NCBI GenBank assembly: GCA_945874535.1
Contig: CAMCGZ010000021.1
Coordinates: forward strand, 1-39,623
Source of the DNA: Bdellovibrio sp. ZAP7
GTDB taxonomy: Bacteria > Bdellovibrionota > UBA1018 > CAIMNF01
Direction of reading: 5' to 3'
Length of the DNA stretch: 39,623 bases
The translations under genes and the position numbers were made by a program. The notes beneath the pieces are model-generated. The model made no database searches. It was not told where the DNA came from and was given only the letters and a program-made list of their open reading frames with translations. Positions 1-7,424 of the stretch are shown here, piece after piece (within the stretch, counting starts at the first letter, position 1; every line of letters begins with the position of its first letter).

Positions 1-431
1 TGCGTGCCGTACAAAAGGATATCTGCCGCCATCAGTACCGGGTAGGTGAAGAGACCGGTCGGAATGTGGGATCCGTGTTTTTGGCTCTTGTCCTTGTACT
101 GGGTCATCCGGGAAAGCTCACCCATGCTCGAATGACAGGTCAGGACCCAGGCGAGTTCCGCGTGTTCGGGAACTTGTGACTGTACGAAGAGTGTGGCTTT
201 TGCAGGATCGATTCCACAGGCAATATAGGATGCGATGGACCGGTAGGTGTTTTCGCGAAGGGCGTCCGGATCCTGTTCCACGGTGATGGAGTGCAGATCG
301 ACAGCGAAGAACAGGCAATCGTATTCATCGAGATAGGGAATCCAGTTCCTGACCGCTCCGAGGTAGTTGCCGATGTGCATCGAGTTCGTGGGCTGGACTG
401 CGGAGAGTACGGTTTTGCGTATTGCGTTCAT
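1..431 (-). CDS. trpS: Tryptophan--tRNA ligase, N-terminal part (runs off the window)
   Basis: This is a class I aminoacyl-tRNA synthetase that charges tRNA-Trp in the cytoplasm. Only about the first 143 codons are present and the gene continues beyond base 1. The translation starts [20 protein letters not shown], and the class I ATP-binding signature appears as HIGN near residue 20. The later segments [13 protein letters not shown] and [14 protein letters not shown] are highly characteristic of bacterial TrpS. The ATG at 431-429 is chosen because homology begins there and a -10 box sits 6 nt upstream (438-443). The gene follows the secreted ART-like gene, whose stop codon lies 9 bp before this start. 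I recall site-2 protease/trpS adjacency in deltaproteobacterial genomes, so the gene between them may be an insertion into conserved synteny (inference). Confidence 0.95.
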   Translation of the reverse strand, partial: MNAIRKTVLSAVQPTNSMHIGNYLGAVRNWIPYLDEYDCLFFAVDLHSITVEQDPDALRENTYRSIASYIACGIDPAKATLFVQSQVPEHAELAWVLTCHSSMGELSRMTQYKDKSQKHGSHIPTGLFTYPVLMAADILLYGT

Positions 432-437
432 GTCGGA

Positions 438-443
438 GTTTTA
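438..443 (-). promoter_or_regulatory. Extended -10 element of trpS, embedded in the upstream stop codon
   Basis: The minus strand reads TGG-TAAAAC-TCCGAC-ATG. TAAAAC resembles the sigma70 -10 consensus, is preceded by a TGn extension, and lies 6 nt before the trpS start. Its first three bases are the TAA stop codon of the upstream gene. I see no convincing -35. If used, transcription would begin at or next to the start codon. Confidence 0.5.
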
Positions 444-1343
444 CCAAAGATAGGATCGGAAGATCCAGTCGCTTTTCGGGTAAAGGACGGCATCGACTTC
501 TGCTTCTTCCGAATACTCGTTGCCGGCTTCCTCGAGGCAGGCCGAGGTGTCGAGGATCGTCCCCGGATCGAGACGGGCGTCTTTCTTACAAAGCGACTGA
601 AGCTCGTGTACGGGAACCGAGATCACGATGACGCGTCCGGGACCTTTGGCGCCTTCATCAGGTGTGGCAAACGAGCGGGCCACTGTCGGATCGGAAGAAA
701 AGGAGATCAGCGGATCGATTCCGGTATCCCTTCCGTCCGGTTCACGGAAGTAGAGGTAGGAAGCTTCGACATGGAAAGAATAGGCGGTGAATGCGGCTGC
801 CTTCGGCGAGCTGAGTCGGTCATAAGGACGCACGGGATCTTCACCGGAACGCCAGACCCATTCGGATTTTCCACTGGAGTTCCGCTTCAGGAGAACCGAC
901 TCCGACTGGGGACCGTACTCGAAGTAGCGGAGGACCCCGAGGGACTTCACGAACCGGCTCATGAGTGCCTCCGCACCGAGATGGCCCGCGTAGTGGCTGC
1001 CGTTCCGGTGGGCCCGGTACAAAGCCGAAGTCGAGGCGAGATCGAAGGCCTGATCCTCTCCCCGGAAAAAGAGAGCTCGGTTTTTCCGGCAGCTGTTTCC
1101 CGGAAAGGCTTCACACTCGGTGATCCGGCACTTGGCCGCAGGGGAGTCTCCACACTTGGAGCGGTGGAGGGTCACCAGTCGATCGACGGAGTCGCGACCC
1201 GGCTCGGACCGTTCGCGAAGCAAACGGACACTGCGTTCAGCATCGGACCAATGCGGATCCGGATCCGATCCGGCTCGGGCGGATCCCGAGACCGACAGGA
1301 TCCCAAGGAGAAGTCCGGACAATAAACGGGTGGTGCTCAACAT
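441..1343 (-). CDS. Secreted protein with an ADP-ribosyltransferase-like R-S-E pattern
   Basis: This 300-residue protein has a Sec signal peptide (residues 1-24, hydrophobic core LLSGLLLGILSV, ending SARAG). The mature part holds four closely spaced cysteines (C64, C72, C77, C85), which suggests disulfides and an extracytoplasmic location. Three motifs occur in the order expected of R-S-E ADP-ribosyltransferases: R94 in LFFRGED, S214/S216/S217 in LISFSSDPTVARSFA, and an E-x-E at E280-A-E282 followed by VDAVLYPKSDWIF, like the usual end of the fold. Such enzymes transfer ADP-ribose from NAD+ to a target, but activity here is only inferred. The gene lies between M50 protease and trpS, with its own -10 box 9 nt before the ATG. 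The target is unknown. A non-catalytic ART-fold protein is the main alternative. Confidence 0.6.
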   Translation of the reverse strand: MLSTTRLLSGLLLGILSVSGSARAGSDPDPHWSDAERSVRLLRERSEPGRDSVDRLVTLHRSKCGDSPAAKCRITECEAFPGNSCRKNRALFFRGEDQAFDLASTSALYRAHRNGSHYAGHLGAEALMSRFVKSLGVLRYFEYGPQSESVLLKRNSSGKSEWVWRSGEDPVRPYDRLSSPKAAAFTAYSFHVEASYLYFREPDGRDTGIDPLISFSSDPTVARSFATPDEGAKGPGRVIVISVPVHELQSLCKKDARLDPGTILDTSACLEEAGNEYSEEAEVDAVLYPKSDWIFRSYLW

Positions 1344-1352
1344 AGGAGCGGA

Positions 1353-1358
1353 ATTTTA
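1353..1358 (-). promoter_or_regulatory. -10 element of the ART-like gene, 9 nt before the ATG
   Basis: The minus strand reads CGG-TAAAAT-(9 nt)-ATG. TAAAAT matches five of six -10 consensus positions. The -35 is not clear. The CGG before the box recurs upstream of M50, liuC and the DTW gene in this window. Confidence 0.5.
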
Positions 1359-1411
1359 CCGATTTTTTACACAAAAGTCATGCAAAAAAACAGTCAACGG
1401 GAACCGTCGAA

Positions 1412-2083
1412 TCAAATGAGCCCGAAAAGCCGGGCGTTCGCTTCAAGGGTCAGCATTCCGAGGAATTGAACGGGAACTCCGAGGAAGTTGATGGCACCGG
1501 TGAGGATCAGGGCCAGGAGAATGAAGGTGCTGTATTGGGCGATCTGCTCGTAGCGTTGCATGGCAGGGTATGGTAGCACGCTTTCGATGATCTTGCTGCC
1601 GTCCAGAGGGGGGATCGGGAGCAGGTTGAAAATCCCGAGGCCGAAGTTGATGTACACCCCGTTCTTCAGCATCTCGGTGAATTCGCGTTGGAACACGAAA
1701 TCAGCGGGAGCGAAGCGGAGCAGGACCATGCAAAGGAAGCCGCAGAAAAACGCGGTGATGGCATTGGCAAGCGGGCCGGCCAGGGCCACCCAGAACAGGC
1801 CCGGTCTGAACTTCTTGAATCTGCGCGGATCGATCGGGACCGGCCGAGCCCAACCAAAAAGAAGCGGAATGCCGGTGATCATGCCGAGGATCGGAAACAG
1901 GAGGGTACCGATCGGGTCAATGTGGGGAATCGGACTCAAAGTGAGCCGACCGGAGTCCTTGGCAGTGGAATCTCCCCAAAGGTTGGCGGCAAATCCGTGT
2001 CCGAACTCATGCACCACCACACCGAGCAGGAAGGGAACGAACTGGGATCCGAGTCGAAGCAAGCCCTCTTGGAGACTGTTCAT
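1412..2083 (-). CDS. Site-2 protease family (M50) membrane metalloprotease
   Basis: This is an integral-membrane zinc protease of the small M50 type (223 residues), a family that cleaves substrates inside or near the membrane. The zinc-binding motif HEFGH occupies residues 25-29. The second metal-ligand motif NLLPIPPLDG occupies 153-162 and supplies D161. Several hydrophobic segments surround these motifs, including roughly 9-25, 56-76, 95-123 and 145-160. The length fits the compact YwhC/Rip-like subfamily, and there is no PDZ domain. The physiological substrate cannot be told from sequence. The gene follows xerD by 34 bp and has a candidate promoter in that gap. Confidence 0.9.
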   Translation of the reverse strand: MNSLQEGLLRLGSQFVPFLLGVVVHEFGHGFAANLWGDSTAKDSGRLTLSPIPHIDPIGTLLFPILGMITGIPLLFGWARPVPIDPRRFKKFRPGLFWVALAGPLANAITAFFCGFLCMVLLRFAPADFVFQREFTEMLKNGVYINFGLGIFNLLPIPPLDGSKIIESVLPYPAMQRYEQIAQYSTFILLALILTGAINFLGVPVQFLGMLTLEANARLFGLI

Positions 2084-2089
2084 GAGTTC

Positions 2090-2118
2090 TCTATACCGGA
2101 AAGGCTCCGGGGTCGCAT
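2090..2118 (-). promoter_or_regulatory. Candidate promoter of the M50 protease gene, leaderless geometry
   Basis: The minus strand reads ATGCGA-17 bp-TATAGA-6 nt-ATG. The -10 is good; the -35 is weak (three of six positions). The -10 is preceded by CGG. The -35 touches the last base of the xerD stop codon, so the protease can be expressed separately from the helicase/recombinase genes. Confidence 0.45.
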
Positions 2119-3017
2119 CATTTTTTCCCCCGGGGGTGGTATTGGTCGATCACCTGACGGAGGGCATCCGGTACGATGTGGGTGTAGATCTGCGTGGTCT
2201 GGAGGTCGGCGTGCCCGAGCAGGCTCTGGAGTGATCGGAGATTCATTCCAGCCCGAAGCAGATCACTCGCAAAAGTATGGCGGAGCATGTGAGGGTGGAG
2301 ATTCACAGGAACGCCGCCCAGTGTCGCAAGTCGCTTCAGGGTTTTCCAGAACGCCTGACGGGTGAGGGGCAGTCCGGTCTGACCGAGAAACAAGCGGTCA
2401 CTTCTCGGTTCGAACAAGGGGCGTCCTTTCTCTAGGTATTCGATCACCAGTTCCCCTGCCACAGGGGCGAAAGGGATCACCCTCTCCTTGTTGCGCTTTC
2501 CCAGCACGCGGATCAGCCCAGCCTCGGTGTCGATCCGGGTTCGCTCGAGCCCGATCAGTTCCGAGACCCGGACACCGGTTGCATAGAGGAGGTACACCAT
2601 TGCCCGATCCCGGATCCGGAGAGCGTCACCGATCGCTCCTTGATAGGGAATGCCACGATCGGCAGAGAGCAGGAGTGCCGCCACGGCGCGCTCGTCGAGG
2701 GCTTTCGGAAGTTTCTTGGGGAGGGTCGGGCTACCGATGAAGAGGGTGGGGTCCTCAGACAGGAGATCCTCCCTCAGGAGGAATTTATAGAACTGTTTCA
2801 AGGCCGAAATCTTTCGCGCAATGGAAGAAGCCTTCTGGTTCCGGTCCCGGAGTGAGGCGAGCCACTGCTCGATATCGGCGTCCTTCCGGGAGATCAAAGG
2901 AGTCCCCGAGACCGCTGCGAACTGGATCAGGTCGCGACCGTAAGATTCAAGCGTGTGCGACGAAGCGCCCTTGTCGATTCGGAGGTGGCGGATGAACATC
3001 TCAATCAGAGGATCCAT
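2118..3017 (-). CDS. xerD: Xer-type tyrosine recombinase
   Basis: This is a 299-residue site-specific recombinase of the XerC/XerD type, which resolves chromosome dimers at dif. The N-terminal SAM-like core-binding domain spans about 1-95. The C-terminal catalytic domain has the full set of residues: R150 (ATGVRVSEL), K174 (LGKRNKER), H243 and R246 (HMLRHTFA), H269 (LLGHADLQTT) and nucleophile Y278. The length is typical of chromosomal Xer proteins, and nothing nearby suggests a phage or integron integrase. Calling it XerD rather than XerC is a judgement. It starts 6 bp after the stop codon of the SNF2 helicase, so the two are probably co-transcribed. Confidence 0.92.
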   Translation of the reverse strand: MDPLIEMFIRHLRIDKGASSHTLESYGRDLIQFAAVSGTPLISRKDADIEQWLASLRDRNQKASSIARKISALKQFYKFLLREDLLSEDPTLFIGSPTLPKKLPKALDERAVAALLLSADRGIPYQGAIGDALRIRDRAMVYLLYATGVRVSELIGLERTRIDTEAGLIRVLGKRNKERVIPFAPVAGELVIEYLEKGRPLFEPRSDRLFLGQTGLPLTRQAFWKTLKRLATLGGVPVNLHPHMLRHTFASDLLRAGMNLRSLQSLLGHADLQTTQIYTHIVPDALRQVIDQYHPRGKK

Positions 3018-3023
3018 GTCCGA

Positions 3024-6000
3024 TCAGACCCCGAGCAGGTATTCGAAATCACTCTGAGACAGCGAGAGTGATCCACCTTCCGGCATTTCCTTGTCCACGT
3101 TCTCGACGTCCGAGAACAAAGAATTGAACTGGGAGGACTTCCGGCTCTTCAGGATTTCTATCTTCTCTTCGACCGATTCGCTCATGATGTAGCGGTACAC
3201 CTGCACAGGCTTGGTCTGTCCGATCCGGTGGGTCCGGTCAGTGGCCTGATTCTCGACCGCCGGGTTCCACCAAGGTTCGAGGTGGAACACGTAACTGGCC
3301 TTGGTGAGGTTGAGACCGACACCGCCCGTCTTCAGGGTCATGAGCATCACCGCTCCTTTTGGATATTCCTGGAACTGGCGGAGCTGGCTTTCTCTCTCTT
3401 TTCTGCCGACCTTGCCGTGCATGGAGAAGAAAGGAATCCCCTCTTTCTTCATCGCCTCTGCCAGCAAGCTGAAGGTCCCGAGGAACTGGGTGAACACCAG
3501 GGCGCTCTCGCCGGTCTCGATGATGGCCTTCAGGTTGTCGATCAGAAGTGTCAATTTCGGTGGAGTTTCCTTGTAGTCCACATTCGGGATCGAGCCCGGA
3601 GCGGAACAGACCTGACGCAGACGCAAGAGAGCGGTCAGCATGATCAGCTGACTCTTGGCTTCTCCGCCTTCGGTGATGGCTTCGCGGACCTTGCTGTTCC
3701 AGGAGAGCGCGATATCGCGGTAAATTGCGAGTTGTTTGTCAGTGAACGGGATTTTGACCGTGCTTTCCTGTTTCTGAGGGAGCTCCTTCAGGATTGAAGA
3801 CTTGTTCCGGCGCAAAACGAGGGGACGTGTCTTCATTTTGAGGTATTGGATCCGCTCCGGCTCCGGCGCGTAAGACTGCATGTAGGTTTTCCGGAACTGA
3901 TCGTACCCTCCGAGGCTTCCCGGAACGACCAGGTCCATCAATGAAAAGAATTCACCCATGTGGTTCTCGAGAGGAGTCCCGGTGAGTGCCAATTTGAATC
4001 GGGCCGGCAGTTTGCGGGAGACCGTGGTCCGTTTTGCGGTGATGGTTTTCAGGTTCTGGGCTTCATCGTACACGTGTACTGTCCAGCGGAAGGTCGAGAA
4101 GAACGCCTCATGCTCGGCGAGAAGACCGTAAGTGCAGATGATCACTCCTTGCGGAAACGCGTCCAGGAACTCCTTGGCCTTCTGGATCTCACGCGATTGG
4201 AAAATGTGTATCGGAAGATCGGGTGTGAAACGGGATGCTTCACTGAACCAGTTGTAGGTCAGGGAGGTGGGGACCACGATCAGACTGTGTCCGAGTCCGT
4301 TGGTCTCTCTCAAGAGCTCTAAAAAGACAAGCGTTTGGACCGTCTTACCGAGACCCATGTCGTCCGCGAGAATTCCGCCGAGTCCGAGCCGGTAAAGATC
4401 GTGAATCCATTGGACTCCGCGATTCTGGTAAGGCTTCAGGTCGCCTTTGAAGTGTTTCGGCAAAGGAAGCGGAGGACGGTCTTCATTCAGTGAGTCGTAG
4501 AACTTCACGATTTCTTCCCAGATCGGTCCGCCCTTCACGCGGACTCCCGAAGCCCGGAGCGCGAGCAATTCCAGAGTGGAGTGTTTGGGTAGACGGTAAA
4601 TCCGGTCTGTTTTCCGCTGTCCGCGCTTTCCAGCGGCGTTACCGGCGAGTTGATCCCAGAAAAGAGCGAGCTTTTCCAAAGAAGGGATCGAGGCTTTGTT
4701 CAGTCGATAAATCTTTCCCTGGAAGGTGAGCATTCCGCTCTCGGAGAGTTTGCGCGCCTGCTCCTCGTCGATTTCAACTCCCTTGAAAAAGAACTTGGGC
4801 TGGAGTTCGAACCAGTCGATCCGGCCTTCTTGATCCTGTTTTTCGTCGAGGACGAACTCCGAGACGAAATCGCTTTCTTCCAGTTCCTCGATGGACTGTC
4901 CGTCCAAGGAGAGAATGACCCCTTCATTTTGAAGCGGTAGAAAGGCACGGATGAGGTTTTCGGCTCCGGGTTGTTTCCGGTTGAATATGATCTTGAAATG
5001 CTCCCCCAGGTCGGGCATTTGGCCGGGATCCTTGAAGGCGGGGTTCTGGATCACAGGTGTTTTCAGGTCGAGGCTTTTCGAACCGCTTTCACGCTGAGTG
5101 CGGGCGATCCAAGCGTAGATGAGCTTGAGATAGAACGGATAGGCCCCCGAGACGAGCAAGGATTTGCCCGGAAGGATCAGGGGGAGGGTTTTTTCCTGCC
5201 ACAGATCTTCGAGAGAGAGCGTATAACTGCGCAGATACTCGATTGCCGCTTTCGAGCAAAAAAGCTCGAGAGACATGCGTGCAGAGCTCGGGGTCTCCAA
5301 TTTTGAATTGAACAGATTGACGATCCGCTTTTTCAGGATCTCGAAGAAAGTATCGAATGGACGGTCTTTCTTCAGCAAGTAACGGATGGTCTCGAGTTGG
5401 ACCAGCGCCGCCACTCCGGGTTGATTCAGCAGATCCCGGTCGAAGGACCTCTTGGCTTGTTTACGGGTATCCGAAAGACCTTCAGCGAGTTCCGGTCTCC
5501 AGGATTCGATTCCTTCACACAGGATCCGGAGCTGCGCCAAAATCGGCCCCGGAAGTCCCTCAACGATGGTTCCGTCGAAATCCAGTTCCACCGAGAAAGT
5601 GCCATTCGAGAAGACCCGGATCTGGGGATTGAAAGCCTCGGTTCGAACCGATTTGAAAGGAGGGTGCGCATGGATTTCTCCCATGCTCACTCCGAATTCG
5701 TCCTGGATCAGATTGAAGACGGTTTCAAATTCCCGATGCCCGCTCAGAACAGTTTCGGCGGGATAACGTTCCAACCAGCGATGGAAGGAGTGGAAGAACA
5801 GAGCTTTTTTTCCAGGATGAACCGCAAAGGTCGGGAACCAAGTCCACTCCGGATGAAGATCGAGTCGGACCCGTGTCGGGAGTTTCCCCGGGTGTTCGCC
5901 GGTCGCGGCTTCAAAATGGAAGCCCGATTTCAGCGATGGAGGGGGAGCAAAGTCGACGCTTTCGAGCGGAAGCACTCTTCCGGAAGTATCGAGCACATCC

Positions 6001-7007
6001 GAGTGCGAGAAATAAAGGTTCAGTTTTCCACGCTTGGCCAGTCTGGAAGCAGCTTCGGTGATCGAAAGCAGGATCGAATCGAGGCGGTCCTCTTTTGCCT
6101 TATCTGAAAGTACCGGGTCACTGACTGAGTCGGACTGCCTCGGGAAAAACCGGTTCGAGGTGAGGTCCTCGAAAGTGGCGCTGATGCTGGATCCCACCGG
6201 ATGCAGCTCTCCGGGCACCAGTGTGCAAAACTTATGATAGAGAATGTCCGAGACCGGGAGCCTAGTGCCGTCCGAGAACAGGTAAACCAGGCTTTTCTTT
6301 TTGGCGAGCATCCAGTCCTGGGATTTTTGAAAGAGTGCGTAAGATCCCCCTTGGGCATCGAGCGGGGAGATCCATCTCGGGTGGGGAAGGTCGGAGTGGG
6401 AGTAGAACTGGATCGCCGGCCTGGGCAGCAGGCTTTCCCGGTAAGGATGGGACTCGGGGAGATCGATCCATTCGCCAGTCGGGAGGTCTTCGCCCATCAA
6501 GCGTTGTTCCGGAAGGCAGAGGACCAAACCGGTGAAAGTGACTCCGAGATCGGGATGGGTCAGGTACTCACGATCCCGGTGCAAGATGGTCGGAGGGGGT
6601 GGCGGGGAAGAAGCTCTGAGTTTCTGGAATTCTTCTTCGTGTGTCTGGATGATCCGGACGATTTCGGGATCGACCCGATTCAGCTCGTAGTTCTTGCGTG
6701 CGAGAGTCATGGTGACCCAGGCTGCGATCGCCTGATGTTTGCAAAGCTTGGCAGATTGAGCCATGTAGCAATTGCATTCGGAATACATGGGTTGAGAGGA
6801 GGTGGTCATGTCGACCCGTGTGGCGCAGTCCTCATCGAGAGCGAACTGGATTTGGAAACCTCTCGATCCGACCACGGCCACTTCAAGTCCCCGGAAGCCA
6901 CCTTCACGGAGGTATTGGAGGCCTCGCTCCAGAGCGGACGGGTCCAGCTTCTTGGTCAACGCATCGGGACCAAGGCGTTTCAGATCCTGGAGAGAGGGAA
7001 GTTGCAT
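3024..7007 (-). CDS. SNF2-family helicase with N-terminal SWIM zinc finger
   Basis: This large (1327-residue) Swi2/Snf2 ATPase is expected to translocate on double-stranded DNA. A SWIM zinc-finger motif lies near the N-terminus (C78-x-C80, then C89-x-H91). A long middle region (about 150-830) has no motif I recognise. The ATPase core follows: Walker A in DDMGLGKT near residue 880, DEAQ box near 985, LTGTPLENH after it, and the C-terminal helicase lobe ending with RTHRIGQTKPVQVYR near 1255-1270. SWIM plus SNF2 proteins of this size occur in many bacteria, probably in DNA repair or chromosome maintenance, but the role is undefined. It is the first gene of a minus-strand run into xerD and is divergent from the HiPIP gene. 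Confidence 0.92.
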   Translation of the reverse strand: MQLPSLQDLKRLGPDALTKKLDPSALERGLQYLREGGFRGLEVAVVGSRGFQIQFALDEDCATRVDMTTSSQPMYSECNCYMAQSAKLCKHQAIAAWVTMTLARKNYELNRVDPEIVRIIQTHEEEFQKLRASSPPPPPTILHRDREYLTHPDLGVTFTGLVLCLPEQRLMGEDLPTGEWIDLPESHPYRESLLPRPAIQFYSHSDLPHPRWISPLDAQGGSYALFQKSQDWMLAKKKSLVYLFSDGTRLPVSDILYHKFCTLVPGELHPVGSSISATFEDLTSNRFFPRQSDSVSDPVLSDKAKEDRLDSILLSITEAASRLAKRGKLNLYFSHSDVLDTSGRVLPLESVDFAPPPSLKSGFHFEAATGEHPGKLPTRVRLDLHPEWTWFPTFAVHPGKKALFFHSFHRWLERYPAETVLSGHREFETVFNLIQDEFGVSMGEIHAHPPFKSVRTEAFNPQIRVFSNGTFSVELDFDGTIVEGLPGPILAQLRILCEGIESWRPELAEGLSDTRKQAKRSFDRDLLNQPGVAALVQLETIRYLLKKDRPFDTFFEILKKRIVNLFNSKLETPSSARMSLELFCSKAAIEYLRSYTLSLEDLWQEKTLPLILPGKSLLVSGAYPFYLKLIYAWIARTQRESGSKSLDLKTPVIQNPAFKDPGQMPDLGEHFKIIFNRKQPGAENLIRAFLPLQNEGVILSLDGQSIEELEESDFVSEFVLDEKQDQEGRIDWFELQPKFFFKGVEIDEEQARKLSESGMLTFQGKIYRLNKASIPSLEKLALFWDQLAGNAAGKRGQRKTDRIYRLPKHSTLELLALRASGVRVKGGPIWEEIVKFYDSLNEDRPPLPLPKHFKGDLKPYQNRGVQWIHDLYRLGLGGILADDMGLGKTVQTLVFLELLRETNGLGHSLIVVPTSLTYNWFSEASRFTPDLPIHIFQSREIQKAKEFLDAFPQGVIICTYGLLAEHEAFFSTFRWTVHVYDEAQNLKTITAKRTTVSRKLPARFKLALTGTPLENHMGEFFSLMDLVVPGSLGGYDQFRKTYMQSYAPEPERIQYLKMKTRPLVLRRNKSSILKELPQKQESTVKIPFTDKQLAIYRDIALSWNSKVREAITEGGEAKSQLIMLTALLRLRQVCSAPGSIPNVDYKETPPKLTLLIDNLKAIIETGESALVFTQFLGTFSLLAEAMKKEGIPFFSMHGKVGRKERESQLRQFQEYPKGAVMLMTLKTGGVGLNLTKASYVFHLEPWWNPAVENQATDRTHRIGQTKPVQVYRYIMSESVEEKIEILKSRKSSQFNSLFSDVENVDKEMPEGGSLSLSQSDFEYLLGV

Positions 7008-7109
7008 TGGTCATAATTGTGACTGATCGGATGGCGGGATTCAAGAGATAAATTGCGGTCTTGCATCCTCGGAGGATCGGGAAAACAATGAAAGAAAAGG
7101 AGACTGCAA

Positions 7110-7424
7110 ATGAAGATTGAAAGAAGGAATTTCCTGAAGACGCTCATCGTGGGTGGCGTGGCACTGGCGGTGGCCCCTGTTCTCCGTATTCGTGACGCGA
7201 TCGCCGATCTGGTGAAGGCGGATGATCCTCTGGTCGTCGCATTGGGTTATGTGGCGGTTGCCAAAACCTCCAAGGACCGCAAGGACAAGAAGGCTCTTTG
7301 CAAGAACTGTCAATTTTACTCCGACACGACCGGCAAAGAAAAGCAGGCTAAGTGTCAGTTGATCCCGAGCGGCGAGGTTTCTGCCGAGGGATGGTGCCGT
7401 TCATACTCCAAGCGTCAGGCTTGA
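7110..7424 (+). CDS. High-potential iron-sulfur protein (HiPIP), Tat-exported
   Basis: This small (104-residue) periplasmic electron carrier should hold one [4Fe-4S] cluster. A twin-arginine signal is clear: ERRNFLK at residues 4-10, then the hydrophobic stretch TLIVGGVALAVAP. The mature part has the HiPIP cysteine pattern C64-x2-C67-x14-C82-x13-C96 and the family-typical LGYV before the cluster domain and GWC at the last cysteine. An AAGGAGA ribosome-binding site lies a few bases before the ATG, so this transcript has a normal leader. HiPIPs usually carry electrons between respiratory or photosynthetic complexes; the partner here is not visible. Its stop codon overlaps the start of the HEAT-repeat gene (TGATG). 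Confidence 0.93.
   Translation: MKIERRNFLKTLIVGGVALAVAPVLRIRDAIADLVKADDPLVVALGYVAVAKTSKDRKDKKALCKNCQFYSDTTGKEKQAKCQLIPSGEVSAEGWCRSYSKRQA

Noticed and set aside
291-1325. 344-residue plus-strand reading frame opposite the ART-like gene
   Set aside because: It lacks a signal, known motifs and an RBS. The minus-strand frame has a signal peptide and coherent motifs, and this frame also runs into the trpS region, where TrpS is certain.
2118-3017. Reading the Xer recombinase as a phage or integron integrase
   Set aside because: Length and motifs fit chromosomal Xer, it is co-directional with housekeeping-type genes, and I see no att site or phage genes.
7075-7087. Palindrome ATCCTC-G-GAGGAT before the HiPIP gene as an operator
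   Set aside because: Only 6-bp arms with a 1-nt centre, lying near the RBS; could easily occur by chance in this base composition.
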